In this document: piece after piece, positions 38,798-49,393 of the stretch
Layout: each line of letters begins with the position of its first letter
Position numbering within the stretch: the stretch's first letter is position 1
Assembly: GCA_023053685.1 (NCBI GenBank)
Contig: JALIGW010000005.1
Span: 31,462,480-31,526,479 of the forward strand
Direction: 5' to 3'
Source of the DNA: Diadophis punctatus similis
Lineage: Eukaryota > Chordata > Lepidosauria > Squamata > Dipsadidae
Length of the DNA stretch: 64,000 nt
Translations under genes and position numbers: made by a program
The notes under the pieces: model-generated
What the model was told of the DNA's origin: nothing
Database searches by the model: none
Seen by the model: only the letters and a program-made list of their open reading frames with translations

Positions 38798-38836
38798 AGT
38801 TCAAGATACGGCAGTTCTCCTGTGCACGATGAAAGT
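38798..38836 (+). CDS. ABLIM1: ABLIM1 13-codon microexon
   Basis: This 39-nt exon is preceded by accccttttttcccttcag and followed by a perfect GTAAGT at 38837. It is in phase 0 at both ends and encodes SSRYGSSPVHDES. It lies between the QSLGE and SPRTLSP exons, which in the main mammalian isoform I know are joined directly, so it is probably an optional cassette. The peptide is Ser-rich like its neighbours. Strong splice signals and the correct phase support it. Its length is typical of neural or muscle microexons, but tissue use cannot be read from the sequence. Confidence 0.75.
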
Positions 38837-40118
38837 GTAAGTTGAAAAAAAGAGGGTGAAAAATCCATAAAGTAATAGATGATATAAAACAAATCGACAT
38901 TAGGCAGTTTGTCTCCAGTTTGATTGATTTATATATACATATTATCTATAAACACACCTGAAGAGTGATTGTTGAATAAAATAGTAATATCTTTAAATCA
39001 TAATAGATTAATTTATACCAAGCTGCCCACAGTCACCTTACAGGGCAGATAAGCAGCATAAAAATGCAATAAATAGATAAACAAGCAAGCCAACTTCTAG
39101 ACAAATAAGCATTTGGCTTGGTAGGTGACAAGGTGTACAGATTTTGACTACATTTCTGTACACAAAGGTGCAGATAAAGTTCAAATATGTTATTTTACAA
39201 GTAAGAGTTTGTGCGACTTATAAAAGAGAACTGCTAGATAGTCCATCTTTTAGGTTCTTGTGAATTGTTGTGAAAGTTCCTGTACAATCATTTGTTAAAT
39301 AGCATTTCTTTCCATTTGCCTTCCGCAGTTCTTTTAAACTGCAATGTGTTGCAGCTCAAGCCACACTGAAAAACTTCAGTGTGGCTTGAGCTGCAACAAA
39401 GATATATGGTTAAACAGATACGCCAAACTTCATCACACGTTTAGGTTCTCCAAGGCATGCCTAAGAACTCATAGATCATAAATGCATAAAATTTGACTTA
39501 GATGTTACTGTATTTTAAATACCTTTTGGGCTATAGAAATCACAGAATAGTATTGCTAATTATCTCTTTGCTTTCTGTACATCAGAAAATGAAGATGGTA
39601 AAGCTAATCAAATCTCATTTTGGTATGAAATGGCCATTTTATTTGGGATAGTTTCTATTGTAAATATTTTTGTCCAAGAAATGTCAAAATACTTATTCCT
39701 CTTTCTCTTTACATTTACAGTCAAAATAAAATCTTTTTAAGTAGGACTTCAGTATAATATGTATTTGGTAAATTCCTAATAAAATTTCAAAATCACTGAA
39801 AGATGAAGCCAATGAGTTACCATTACATTTATTTATACTGTAGAACTACAGTAGTTACCTTACTAATGTTCATGATAATCAAGTTTCCAGTAAATGAAAT
39901 AATTACTACAGTTATTTATGAATCTTTGATTAGGTTAAGCACAAATTAGCATACTTGTGGCCTTAAACTCAAGCAATTTCTTAACTCCATAAATCTGACT
40001 GTCAGAATTGAATCCAACAATCTTTCTCATGGAATTATCAATTATCTGTCATTGATTTGATAGGACAGATTTCACTAAAATGTCTTACCTGTATTCTCCT
40101 TTCTGCTATGTCTTTCAG
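38837..40118 (+). other. ABLIM1: Intron between the two microexons
   Basis: The only structured element is the perfect hairpin at 39347-39398. The rest is AT-rich with no recognised repeat. Confidence 0.65.
39347..39398. repeat. Perfect 24-bp inverted repeat with a 4-nt loop
   Basis: The arms 39347-39370 (starting tgttgcagctcaagccacac) and 39375-39398 (ending ggcttgagctgcaaca) are exact reverse complements around the loop aaac. It lies in the intron between the microexons at 38798 and 40119. It resembles neither the MITE families nor the SINEs here. It could fold as an RNA hairpin in the ABLIM1 pre-mRNA, or it may be a replication-slippage product. Confidence 0.85.
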
Positions 40119-40154
40119 TCACCAAGGACACTCTCTCCAACTCCATCTGCAGAA
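40119..40154 (+). CDS. ABLIM1: ABLIM1 12-codon microexon SPRTLSPTPSAE
   Basis: This 36-nt exon is in phase 0 at both ends, with the acceptor ctgctatgtctttcag and the donor GTAAGT at 40155. It encodes SPRTLSPTPSAE, identical as far as I recall to the mammalian ABLIM1 segment. It holds three Ser/Thr-Pro sites in 12 residues (SP, SP, TP), the pattern recognised by proline-directed kinases. Only 403 bp of intron separate it from the next exon. Confidence 0.93.
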
Positions 40155-40439
40155 GTAAGTCCCAATCAAACATTCTGTAATCTTGTTAAATTGACTGCTT
40201 TATGATGGTGAGATAATTGTTTTTGTAAAAGAGATGAAGCCCCTTCCCAATTCTACTTGCTTATTGTCCTGTTAACAGTCCTTCCATCTCAAAAGGATTG
40301 CAAGATAAGTGCTTCCTTATAAAATGTAGCATGGTATTTTATGATCTGGTATGATACAAGTGGAGAAGCATTTTTGGAATTACATACTGCACCTGCTAAA
40401 AAGGAGTAGAAGGTACAGCATGAGTAGAAGGACATCTAT

Positions 40440-40502
40440 GGAGATTCTCAGTCATCCGGGTTACGGTAGTCCAGTTGCTTCTTGAAAAAGCACCTTTGGG
40501 AT
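40440..40502. repeat. Fragment of the 57594-57804 palindromic repeat
   Basis: It shares 'ggagattctcagtcatcc' with 57600-57617. The rest (gtccagttgcttcttgaaaa agcacctttggga) matches the arm in inverted order. It ends about 55 bp before the exon at 40558. Confidence 0.55.
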
Positions 40503-40557
40503 TAGTAGAAGAAGTTTTATCATATTATCTGCTATAATAAAATAATATTTTCTTCAG

Positions 40558-40687
40558 GGTTATCAGGATTTTCGAGAACGAATGATACACCGGTCAACCA
40601 GTCAGGGTTCCATTGGTTCCCCTGTATACAGTCGTCATAGCTACACTCCCACCATGTCACGTTCGCCACAGCATTTCCACAGACCTG
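40558..40687 (+). CDS. ABLIM1: ABLIM1 exon: GYQDFRERMIHRSTSQGS block
   Basis: This 130-nt exon has the acceptor aatattttcttcag and the donor GTAAGG at 40688. It enters in phase 0 and leaves after one base of a codon, so it switches the linker from phase 0 to phase 1. It encodes GYQDFRERMIHRSTSQGS, then PVYSRHSYTPTMSRSPQ, then HFHRP. HRSTSQGS is rich in basophilic-kinase-like Ser/Thr sites. The last split codon becomes Glu, Gly or Asp depending on which downstream cassette is joined. Confidence 0.95.
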
Positions 40688-43086
40688 GTAAGGCTAATGA
40701 AACTATGGAACCAAATTTTAGAAACTATCATTATTTATCTTTTGGAATCAATAGGAGAGGGACCTACTTCTTTCAATTTCAAAGCTATTTATTCATTATA
40801 AAGCTGTGTTTCCTTTTCTTTCTCACTTTTTGTTAAGTGGATCTTTATTTATTGTAGGAGAATAGGGGATATCTGTTAATTAGAAATTAAACAGTTTTCT
40901 GAAATGGATTATATTATTTGGGACAATAATTAATTAGGAAATTCTCTAGTTTCTTTCACCAGTGGAAAATAATTCTGAATTTTAGGTTATGGGCATTTTT
41001 TTTAATAAAGTCAGGATTTCTTATTTTTTAAATATTCCTTAATGTATTTTTAATATTCCTTAATGTATTGATTTTTTGATGGTGAAAATGTAAAACCATT
41101 TTTTAAAAGTCTTCAATAAACTTTAAGGCAGTGATGGCTAATTTTTTTTCCTCAGGTACCGAAAGCATGCATGCCCACACCCATAAAGCAATGCCTCCCC
41201 CACGCGCCCTGCGCATGTGCGTGTGACCCACTGTGCTCAACACCCACCCCTGCGTATGTGTGCGCAACCCCCCTGTGCCTCCAGAGGCTTTCCTCAAGCC
41301 TCCAGGAGGGCAAAAATGGCCTCCTGTGGGCACATTTCCGAACTTCTGGTAGGCCTATTTTTCGCCTTCCAAGGCTCCAGGAAGCGAAAACGGCCAGCTG
41401 CAGGCTCTGGAGGCCTTCCCAAGGCCGGAAATGGGCCTGTTTCTGGACTTCTGGTACTTCCGGTATGTCCGTTTTTCACCCTCCGAGGCTCCAGAGGCTT
41501 TTCTTGGGTCTCCAGGAGGGCAAAAATGGCTTTCCTTGGGCTCCGGAGACCGGAACCAGCCCGTTTCTGGACTTCCAGAGGCTCATTTTTCACTCTCCCG
41601 GAGCCTCCGCGTGAGCCCTGTACTTACCTGGCATCCAAAACAGGCCGCGTTGAGACTTCTGGGACGGGCAGCGTGGGAGGCACGCACGCATGTGCGGTGG
41701 AACTGACCTAGAGCGATGGCTCACATGCCCGCAGAGATGGCTCCGTGTGCCACCCATGCCATAGGTTCGCCATCACGGCTGTAGCGTAAGGAAGTTACAG
41801 TATAGTATTTTTTAAAAAGAGGAAAGAAATATTTTTTAAAAACTGGTCAGGAATTAATTTCACTGTTGATATGCCAAACGTACATACAGAAGTAAAATAA
41901 TCCATGAGTCAAATTCAGTTTCTGGTGACCTTAGTAATATTATGAAAGTTGCCTATCTTTGCCTTTTTCTGTGATTTGTTTTTTCAGTTATCTAATTTAG
42001 TGATCAATACTGGACTACCTAAACAATCCCTCATCCAAGTGTTATTATAGTGAATTTTGTTTAGCTTTCACCACCTGCCAAAGTCATATCGGTACTGCCA
42101 CCTTGATTCAATTAGTTCTCTTCTATTACACCTAGGCTTTTTCCTCCCAGAAATATTCTGCATCAATATTAATTTGGCAATTTGTTAATATATAGTATGT
42201 TAATACTGATTATCCATTTGAAATTTTATTTGATCTTTAAAACTAATATAACAATATAAAGTTAATACTTTTTGAGAGATTTTAAAATTTTGATGATACC
42301 ATAGGAAGTCAATTGGCACCATCAACAGTTTATACAGCTTCAGATTTTATTATTTTTCCAGATCTTATCTTTGGAGAAGAAAAGTAAATTCACACTTCAC
42401 TAGAAAGAAAGCTTGTCTTTAAGAATGCCCACATACCTAAAACATCTATATTCACCTTTTATAAGCCTCGCTACAATTTCATTATTTCCTGAAAGTTTTC
42501 TTCTGGAAACCAAGTGAAAATTTACAGTGATTAGAACTTATATTCTGTTTTTTTAATATGATTCTTCTCTGGTGCTTATACTATATTAAATGTTTTTATT
42601 AGGAGAAAATTTATTATTGTGGAAATTATTTGTCTGATTTATATGGCCACATATTTGCTAAGCAACTATAAATTTTCTTCTAAAATATATTAGCACAACG
42701 TATAACAAACAACTAAGCTTTTATTTGTAATTGTTTGGTCCAGTTCTTCCCCAGATAGTTGTTCCTTGAAAATAAGATAAAAATGAGAGTTGCATGAATG
42801 CCAGTTCCACCCTATTTGTTTATATACAGTATAAGGAAATATGGATTTAACTTGAAATAAGCGAATATTCATTGTAAATCTGATTTTTTCACATTTCTTC
42901 CTATGAATTTTCCTGCAGTAAGAAACCTCTTTCATTTCCTTTGTGTAGTCCTCAGATTCCTACTTATGACAGCTTGTCCCTGTGTTTCCCTCAGCCTCCA
43001 ACCACTTTTTCCTGCTTCTGTCTTATTTGGTCTTCTCTTTTCTTTGTTTCTGCTTTGTCCTGCTTCACGAATCCTTGCTGCTGCAG
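40688..43086 (+). other. ABLIM1: Intron with a hAT MITE
   Basis: Element 41129-41778 is the only named repeat. A 19-bp tandem duplication, (taatattccttaatgtatt) x2, lies near 41033-41071. Nothing else is recognised. Confidence 0.65.
41129..41778. mobile_element. hAT MITE of the 'CAGTGATGGC' family
   Basis: The left end CAGTGATGGCTAATTTTTTTTCC and the right end ccataggttcgccatcacgg are inverted termini of the same kind as 5213-5656 and 60879-61224. Flanks ctttaagg and ctgtagcg agree at 5 of 8 bases only, so the duplication is decayed or the edge is off by a few bases. The interior repeats a 'ctccaggagggcaaaaatgg' unit two to three times. Confidence 0.75.
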
Positions 43087-43206
43087 AGCTGCTGTCTAAC
43101 GGTGTGCAGCGGTTAGCCCTCCTACGTACTAATAGTCCAATCTCTACCCACAATGATTCCCGCCCCTACTCCCCTTTCCGACACCACTTCATTCCCTATA
43201 TCAAAG
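43087..43206 (+). CDS. ABLIM1: ABLIM1 cassette exon ELLSNGVQRLA to FIPYIKG
   Basis: This 120-nt exon is phase 1 at both ends, so it can be skipped without breaking the frame. The acceptor follows a long pyrimidine-rich stretch ending gctgctgcag, and the donor is GTAAGG at 43207. It reads ELLSNGVQRLALLRTNSP, then STHNDSRPYSPFRHHF, then IPYIKG. ABLIM3 has a comparable FRHHYIPY segment, and ABLIM1 has an isoform with an ELLSPGVHR-like start. The first residue (Glu) and last residue (Gly) are formed from split codons. It is probably an alternative exon. Confidence 0.88.
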
Positions 43207-44617
43207 GTAAGGAGACAGGCCATTCAAGCTAGTGTCCAAATGACTGGAGATTTATTAGCATTCTAGGAAGCTAATAAGCCACATCTCCATAAAATGGCTG
43301 TCCACTCCGTGGTCCCAGCATGCTCAGATTTTCGTCATAACAATTATGCTAGACCTGGCATATCTTCTTTTCTTTGAGAAAGTATGCCCTTTCTAAGGGT
43401 CCTCCATAAATGAAGTGGTCCTCAGTAAAGATTTCTTAAGAAAATGTGATTGTCTGAAAACAGAGATATTTATCATTTTGAGAGATTAATTTGGAAAACA
43501 GTTATAGTAAATTCATCTCTCTTTTCAAACACACTGACATGACTCACATTTTCCTAATCTTAAAGTCCCAGACCACATACTAATAATTATGCATGAATTT
43601 TAGGGGTATCTTGCATATATACCAGCTTCCAATATAGGTTTACCTAGATATATATGTATGTATATATGTATAAAAGAACAGTTTCCTAGTTTACTAAGTC
43701 TCCAAAAACATTATTTCAAACATTTGGGATGGATGCTATGTTTAAATGTATCCTTTCATCCCATGCACTTGCCTTTTGAATATAATGGAGCATGCTTATT
43801 TTGCAAATTTAAAACTCTAACGTAGAAAGGTGCTTTACATTTTGTCCATAACAATTGTCAGTGATTCTCTGGCATTTCAGAAAAGACCGGGGTTTTTTAA
43901 GCTCTACTTGCAAGTTCCAAAAGGAAATCTGTGAACTTGTTTATAGAAAATATGTATTCTAATACAAAACCATGGCTTTTCACACAGTGATGTGAGGGTC
44001 AGTTGATACAACATTTCGTCATCTGAGACTGATATAATATTTTAACTCATTATGATGCCTACATTCTGAGAATTATCTGATTCTTTTCCAGTTGTGTTGC
44101 TCCATCTACCACTTTGAGCTTCTAAACCTAGTTCTCCTTAATGGCTCTTACATCACCTAGTTCCTGTATTCAGCATTACTTACTCAGGAATGGTTAAACA
44201 GTAGAATTGGCTAATTAATAAAAGAGAAACAAGTTTCAAATGCAGCCATAATCATGCATGCTTAACCTTCCAAAAGCAATACATATATCAGTATACATAG
44301 CTCTCAATTTCCTAATTATGCTAGTATAAAATACAATTGCAACTTTTATTTTTGCTTTGTTTCAGTCATGAGGTCCCTTAAAAACAGAGGCACAGCTCAT
44401 ATTTGCATGCACTTGATGCATACATTCTAGTTCTACATTTCCATGTTTATCTCATGCTTTTTAAGACATTCTCCTTCCTACTGTCTTTTAAATCTGTCAT
44501 GGCAAAGCTTCAAGATCACTTCATAGTTACCATTTTCTAAAAAGTAAATCTATCTGGAAGACTGAATTTGTGGTTTGGGTTAATATTTCAAATTCAGGAA
44601 GTGGGGAAGTAAATATA

Positions 44618-44750
44618 CCCTGTTTCCTTCAAAATAAGACATCCCCTAATAATAAGCCCAATCGGGCTTTTGAGTGCATGGCAATAAGGCCAAGCACTTA
44701 TTTCAGGGTTCAAAAAAATATAAGAGAGGGTCTTATTTTCAGGGAAACGG
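44618..44750. mobile_element. TA-flanked MITE with 'CCCTGTTTCC...AATAAGAC' ends
   Basis: The left end CCCTGTTTCCTTCAAAATAAG and the right end gtcttattttcagggaaacgg are inverted and flanked by TA (44616-44617 and 44751-44752). It is 133 bp long, with an internal 'aataagcccaat' region. Confidence 0.75.
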
Positions 44751-45959
44751 TAGGTTAATTAAGTGGAATCAAATTGGGATTCTTTCACCAATAAAAGATC
44801 TTCTTTAGTGGAACAATGTCCTATCATACCTTCTAAATCTGTTCACTTATTCTGGAAGATTTCTGCCTTCCTAATTCATGGATGTAAAAAAATCTGGTGG
44901 AAAATCACTGCGGGTTATGTATGTTATAATTATTTCAAAGAATTGTGGGAATGTGTGTGAACATCAGTGACTGTTATTTTCTTTTCATTTCTCAGTCCAT
45001 ACTCATTGGCAGCTTCAACCTGGGCTGCTTGGAAGCTTGCTACTGCACATTGTTAATAGTAATGGTTATGAACCTAGTATTTTGCAATTATTCAGTGGTT
45101 TCATAATACTTATATAGCATATCCCCAAATATAAGGAGTTTTTCTTTCTAGGAATTCTTTTCAACTAGCTCACTAAATGAGAAATTGGATGCTATCAATA
45201 ACCTATCTTAAGGCCATTAGGATACATATTTGGTCACTAGATGATCTTTGCTAATACTGAAAAAAATAACCAGAATATTCACTTGTTTATTCCCCCAGAA
45301 ATGTTGTGGGAATAGGCTCCATGTTCTTTCCGGATACTTTCAAATTAGGAACAGCTACTGCTGAATTGGTCCATCAAACCTAGGATCAATGATACTAAGC
45401 AGCAGATTTTCTAAGAAATAGATTCCTCCAAATGATTTCCCTGCAGGTCATGATATTAAAACAGAAAATATTGACACTACTTGGTTACCAAGCACTTAAT
45501 GATACTCTGTTGCTCTTGTTTTAGAAGTTCTGCTTTGGACTTTCTGTTTTCATTTACTGCTTTTCGTGTTAGTTTATCTCTTCATTTGCATCTTTCTGTA
45601 CACATTTTAAATTGAAGTACAATATTCCAAAATATGCAGTGTGCTGTTCTAATTAAGGAAATATTTGTGTGCTTCCTGGACAGATCATCATAATAGTGGT
45701 AATTTATGTTATAATCTATTCCTGAATCAATACTGTGTCACTTCCATTGTGAACATGAAACCAAAATTATTTTAGCATAGTTGTGGAACATATCATAGGT
45801 GTAATATTTAGATTATGCAGTTTTTCTAAATGTAGTTAAAGAATGAGAAATATCAGTCCCTTACCCCATCAAACTCAACCTTTTGTAGAAGAATATCATC
45901 TTGAAGGAAACCAACTGTATCACGTAAGTCCAGGGTTCATGATTTCTAACCTTTGGAAA

Positions 45960-46080
45960 CTTGTGATTTATTTGTTCGATCTTATTTGTTCGATCTTATA
46001 GGCCGCCCATCTCCCTGGGGACTCAGGGTGGCGTACAACAAAAGATGAACAATCAATTTTAAAATAACAATGCCTGCATT
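45960..46080 (-). mobile_element. 3' end of an L2/CR1-group LINE
   Basis: Read in reverse, gtacgccaccctgagtcccc, then agggagatgggcggcctata, is the typical 3'-terminal part of the sauropsid LINE whose body is at 46480-48020. A 14-bp tandem repeat (tttgttcgatctta) sits at its end. Confidence 0.6.
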
Positions 46081-46479
46081 ATGCCTGCACCATCCTGGAG
46101 GGTTTTGTTTTTAGTGCTGGAGCATGGACTTAGTTGCACCTATCTGGACTCTTTGTGTACATGAATATGATATAACATCATAGTTTACTGAGTAGCTCCA
46201 AGAAATAAAGCAACATAGAGATGTCTCGAGGGCTGCTGGAGGAAGACAGAGTGAAGCCAAGCACAGAGGAGTACCTACATTAGGACTTGCTTATGTCAAT
46301 AAAGGTAGCAAAACATATTTATATCTCTGTCTTTATTGCATCTACAGTTGACTGCCAAGCAGCTCTGTTTCAGGTGACTAAGTCCTCTTGGGTAAGGAAG
46401 AGCTAGGGAAGCCCCAGCAGGGCTACTGTGAAAAATATTTTTGGCATCTGTCAAATAAAGTGACATTTCAAAGACATGT

Positions 46480-48020
46480 ATGAGCCTCGTTTTAGCTGGT
46501 TGGATCTGAGGAAGTAGACAAGGGTCTTGTGCTGTGAGCTTAGCCCCCATGCCGCTTCTGGTAGATTAAGGCCTCCTGGGAAGTGGCATGCAGTTGGTTA
46601 GAAACAGTGGTTAATGCCTCTTTGTAAGAGGGAATGGTACTGCCTGCCTTAATGGGAATGTTGGTGCATTCTCGCATCCCCTTTCTCAAGAGGCCATCCT
46701 TGAATTTAGTGGTGCTAGACAATTTTCATTCAGTCTCCAATCTTTTTAGCAATAGTTGTTAAGATGCTAGTTGGCATGCAGATACAAAGGGCCCTGGATG
46801 AAGCACATTATCTGAACTCATTTCAGTCTAGTTTCAGGCTAGGGCACTGAAATGGCATTGGTCGTACTTGTCAATAATTTTTGGAAAGCTCAGAATAAGG
46901 TGGTATAACCATTGTGGCACTCCTGGACTTCTCAATGGCTTTCACTACCATCAAAAATGGCAATCATCTAGATTTCAGAGGGTGGGAGTGAGAGACATTG
47001 TGTTACAGTGATTTTCCTCCTTCTTCTATGGCTGGTTCCAATCAGTGTTGGTTCTTTCCCAGCTTTGCATTATGGGTACCTTAGAGCTCAAATCTTTTGC
47101 CTCTCTTCTTTAATATCTATATGAAATTGCTGGGAGAGATCATGTGCTCTACTAGTATTGGCCAAGCGTCTGCAAGCTATAACAGTCTGGATGAGAAGAA
47201 GCCAGCTTCAACTCATACCTGGCAAGAGGGAGTGGTTCTAGGTTTCAGCACTCCCAGGTGATATTACATCTTTGACTTTGGATGAGGTGGCACTACCTGG
47301 GCTGAGGTGAGTCCTGCTAGACTCATGGTTCCTGCGTGAGGAACAGGTTGCCACCATGGCTGGGGGTATGTGGGGACTGGTGCAGATTTATCTAGTGCCG
47401 CAATTGCCCTCCCTTTTGGTCTTGCTCATGGTCACTCATGACTTGATCACTTCCCATTTGGAAGACCACCTGGAACTTTCACCTGGTCTAGAATGTGGGG
47501 GTACATGCAGTGATGCTAGGCTTATCCATGTTACACCCCTGTTGCGTGAGCTGCACTGGCTCCCAATTTCATTCTGGATATAATTAAAATGCTGCTTCTT
47601 TCCTTTAAAACCCTAAAAAATATAGAATCAGGTTGTACGACGGCCTCTCCCCAAGTTTGGATAAGGTGGGCATACTCCTAGTCCCTACCGTTAAATGTTG
47701 CCATTTTATGGACCTAGGAAATGTATCTTCTTCATGGCAGCATCTGTCCTATAGAACACCCTTCCCTTTGAGGTTTGGCAGGCCTCCATCCTTTTAGGCT
47801 TCCTAAAAGCACCCAAGACTTGCCTTTCCGCCCAAGTCCTTGGATAGGATGAGATTAACAAGAAGACCTTGTGGTGGACTGCATGTAAAAGTTTAACTAT
47901 AGTGACAAGTTTTGATGTTTGTGGCTTTAATATTTTTATTGCACACATGTGTTATTTTAATTGGTGGTGATGAGCTGCCCAGGGGTTGGTACAAGATTAA
48001 GAGCTATATAAATATTTTAA
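46480..48020 (+). mobile_element. L2/CR1-group LINE remnant
   Basis: The sequence is degraded but colinear with the 3' half of a non-LTR retrotransposon. It has DNA matching the RT region (gcactcctggacttctcaatggctttcact, near 46918, equivalent to LDFSMAF before the DTI-like block), then 'tctttaatatctatatgaaattgctggga' (FN-Y-K-LG block), then the C-terminal peptide HVTPLLRELHWLPISFWI (47527-47580). It ends in a tail 'gatgagctgcccagggg' plus (AAAT)n near 48000-48035. Many stops and frameshifts make it inactive. Confidence 0.8.
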
Positions 48021-48975
48021 ATAAATAAATAAATGTCTGCACAATCCTGTTGTGAGCCAAAAGTTGGGGGACTTTATTATTTGCAGGGATCTTCTTGAAG
48101 AGAAGGATCTCTTTCATGTAGCCAATCATTAAATCCAAACATGCTTGGAATCAAAGAAGATATTACTTGTTCATCATTTTGTACCTATACTTTGGAAATG
48201 GATAACTGCATCACTAGAATTAGCTATGCAGTTGGTAGGAGAGGAAAGCTAGTTATGCATTTTCTTCACATAGTTTTAAAAACTGCTACTCAAATATTTT
48301 CTCATTGTTCTTTCTGCCATACTTTTTAGAGCTAACCTTACCATTTGGCAGAGTAGTAAGCTACCCCAAGTAGTTGATTTGGCTATCTTAAACGGATAGC
48401 ACCTATATAGACATAGATACAGATGATACAGATATTTCCAGTAAAATTGAGGCATCTCTGTCTCTTATCATTATCTCTGTCCCTCTGTAAAATAGGTTTG
48501 AGATATTTTCCGCTTTAAGTACTAATCGCATGTGTCCTGCCTTGACATGGAGAGGGAGCAGAACGATTCAAAGCATTTACAGTACTCTTCTGTCTCAGGC
48601 AAGAAAATGTTTGGGCCGGCTTTGCTTCCCCAGAAGCTTATCTGGAGATGATTCTCCAACTAAGCAAAATGTATCTCCAATGAGGAATGTGGTTTAAATT
48701 AATAAGAAATGAACAACTGCACCAGACATTAACTGGAATAACTTGTAGCCTCTTTGCTCATTTTTCATGTGTGATCATTTTAAGTATGGGAGCTTCTTTT
48801 GCATGAGAATTAACTGAAAAGCCAACTTGATTTGCACTTTGCCTAGCAATAATTTTGCCAAATGCTGTTACTTATATACTGAAACCCAGTAATTCCAATT
48901 GTCTTTTTCCATTCCTTTTCACATCTCATCCATGTAATTTAAATGCATGGTACCCTTATGCATGCTATTGATAAT

Positions 48976-49055
48976 GGATGGATGGATGGAATGAATGAAT
49001 GAATGAATGAATGAATGAATGAATGAATGAATGAATGAATGAATGAATGAATGAA
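48976..49055. repeat. (GGAT)n to (GAAT)n microsatellite
   Basis: A few ggat units pass into about 16 gaat units, ending about 230 bp before the exon at 49289. Confidence 0.97.
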
Positions 49056-49288
49056 ATAATGCAAGTTGCCATATTCCAGCCTAAGGCGAATGACTCCTTT
49101 AATATGTAATAGCAGTGCCTTACAATACTAGCCACATTACTTAACTCTCCTGAATATATTTTTGTTTGTTTTTCCTTCTCTGGTTTCCCCTTGCCATTGA
49201 CTTTTGGTTGGGTTTTGACTTATGCCTGCTTCTTTACTGCTCTCTTTGTTTTGTTTGTTTGTTTGTTTTTCCATTCTCCTCATTGGAG

Positions 49289-49393
49289 GCAATGAGCCGT
49301 CCAGCGGTCGGAATTCCCCTGCCCCTTATCGGCCCGACAGTCGCCCTCTAACACCAACTTACGCTCAGACCCCTAAACATTTCCATGTTCCAG
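49289..49393 (+). CDS. ABLIM1: ABLIM1 cassette exon GNEPSSGRNSP to HFHVP
   Basis: This 105-nt exon is phase 1 at both ends. The acceptor is tttttccattctcctcattggag (a GAG acceptor) and the donor is GTAGGA at 49394. It encodes GNEPSSGRNSPAPYRPDS, then RPLTPTYAQTPKHFHVP. The Ser-Pro and Thr-Pro sites resemble those of the neighbouring linker exons. This block distinguishes ABLIM1 from ABLIM2 and ABLIM3, which have a different serine-rich segment before HFHVP. Its phase allows clean skipping. A (GAAT)n tract ends about 230 bp upstream. Confidence 0.93.

Larger units (their letters stand above)
43207..49288 (+). other. ABLIM1: 6.1-kb intron between cassette exons
   Basis: It contains a TA-flanked MITE (44618-44750), LINE fragments (45960-46080 and 46480-48020) and a (GAAT)n tract (48976-49055). 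The stretches 43300-44600 and 44800-45950 show nothing identifiable. Confidence 0.7.

Noticed and set aside
41171..41711. 147- and 164-residue plus-strand frames
   Set aside because: They arise from internal repeats of the hAT MITE 41129-41778 and have no domain match.
47356..47583. Host gene encoding a 75-residue protein
   Set aside because: HVTPLLRELHWLPI is a conserved C-terminal piece of L2/CR1-group LINE ORF2, and the surrounding DNA matches the same LINE.
48976..49055. CRISPR-like regular repeat
   Set aside because: It is a 4-bp microsatellite without spacers, in a vertebrate intron.
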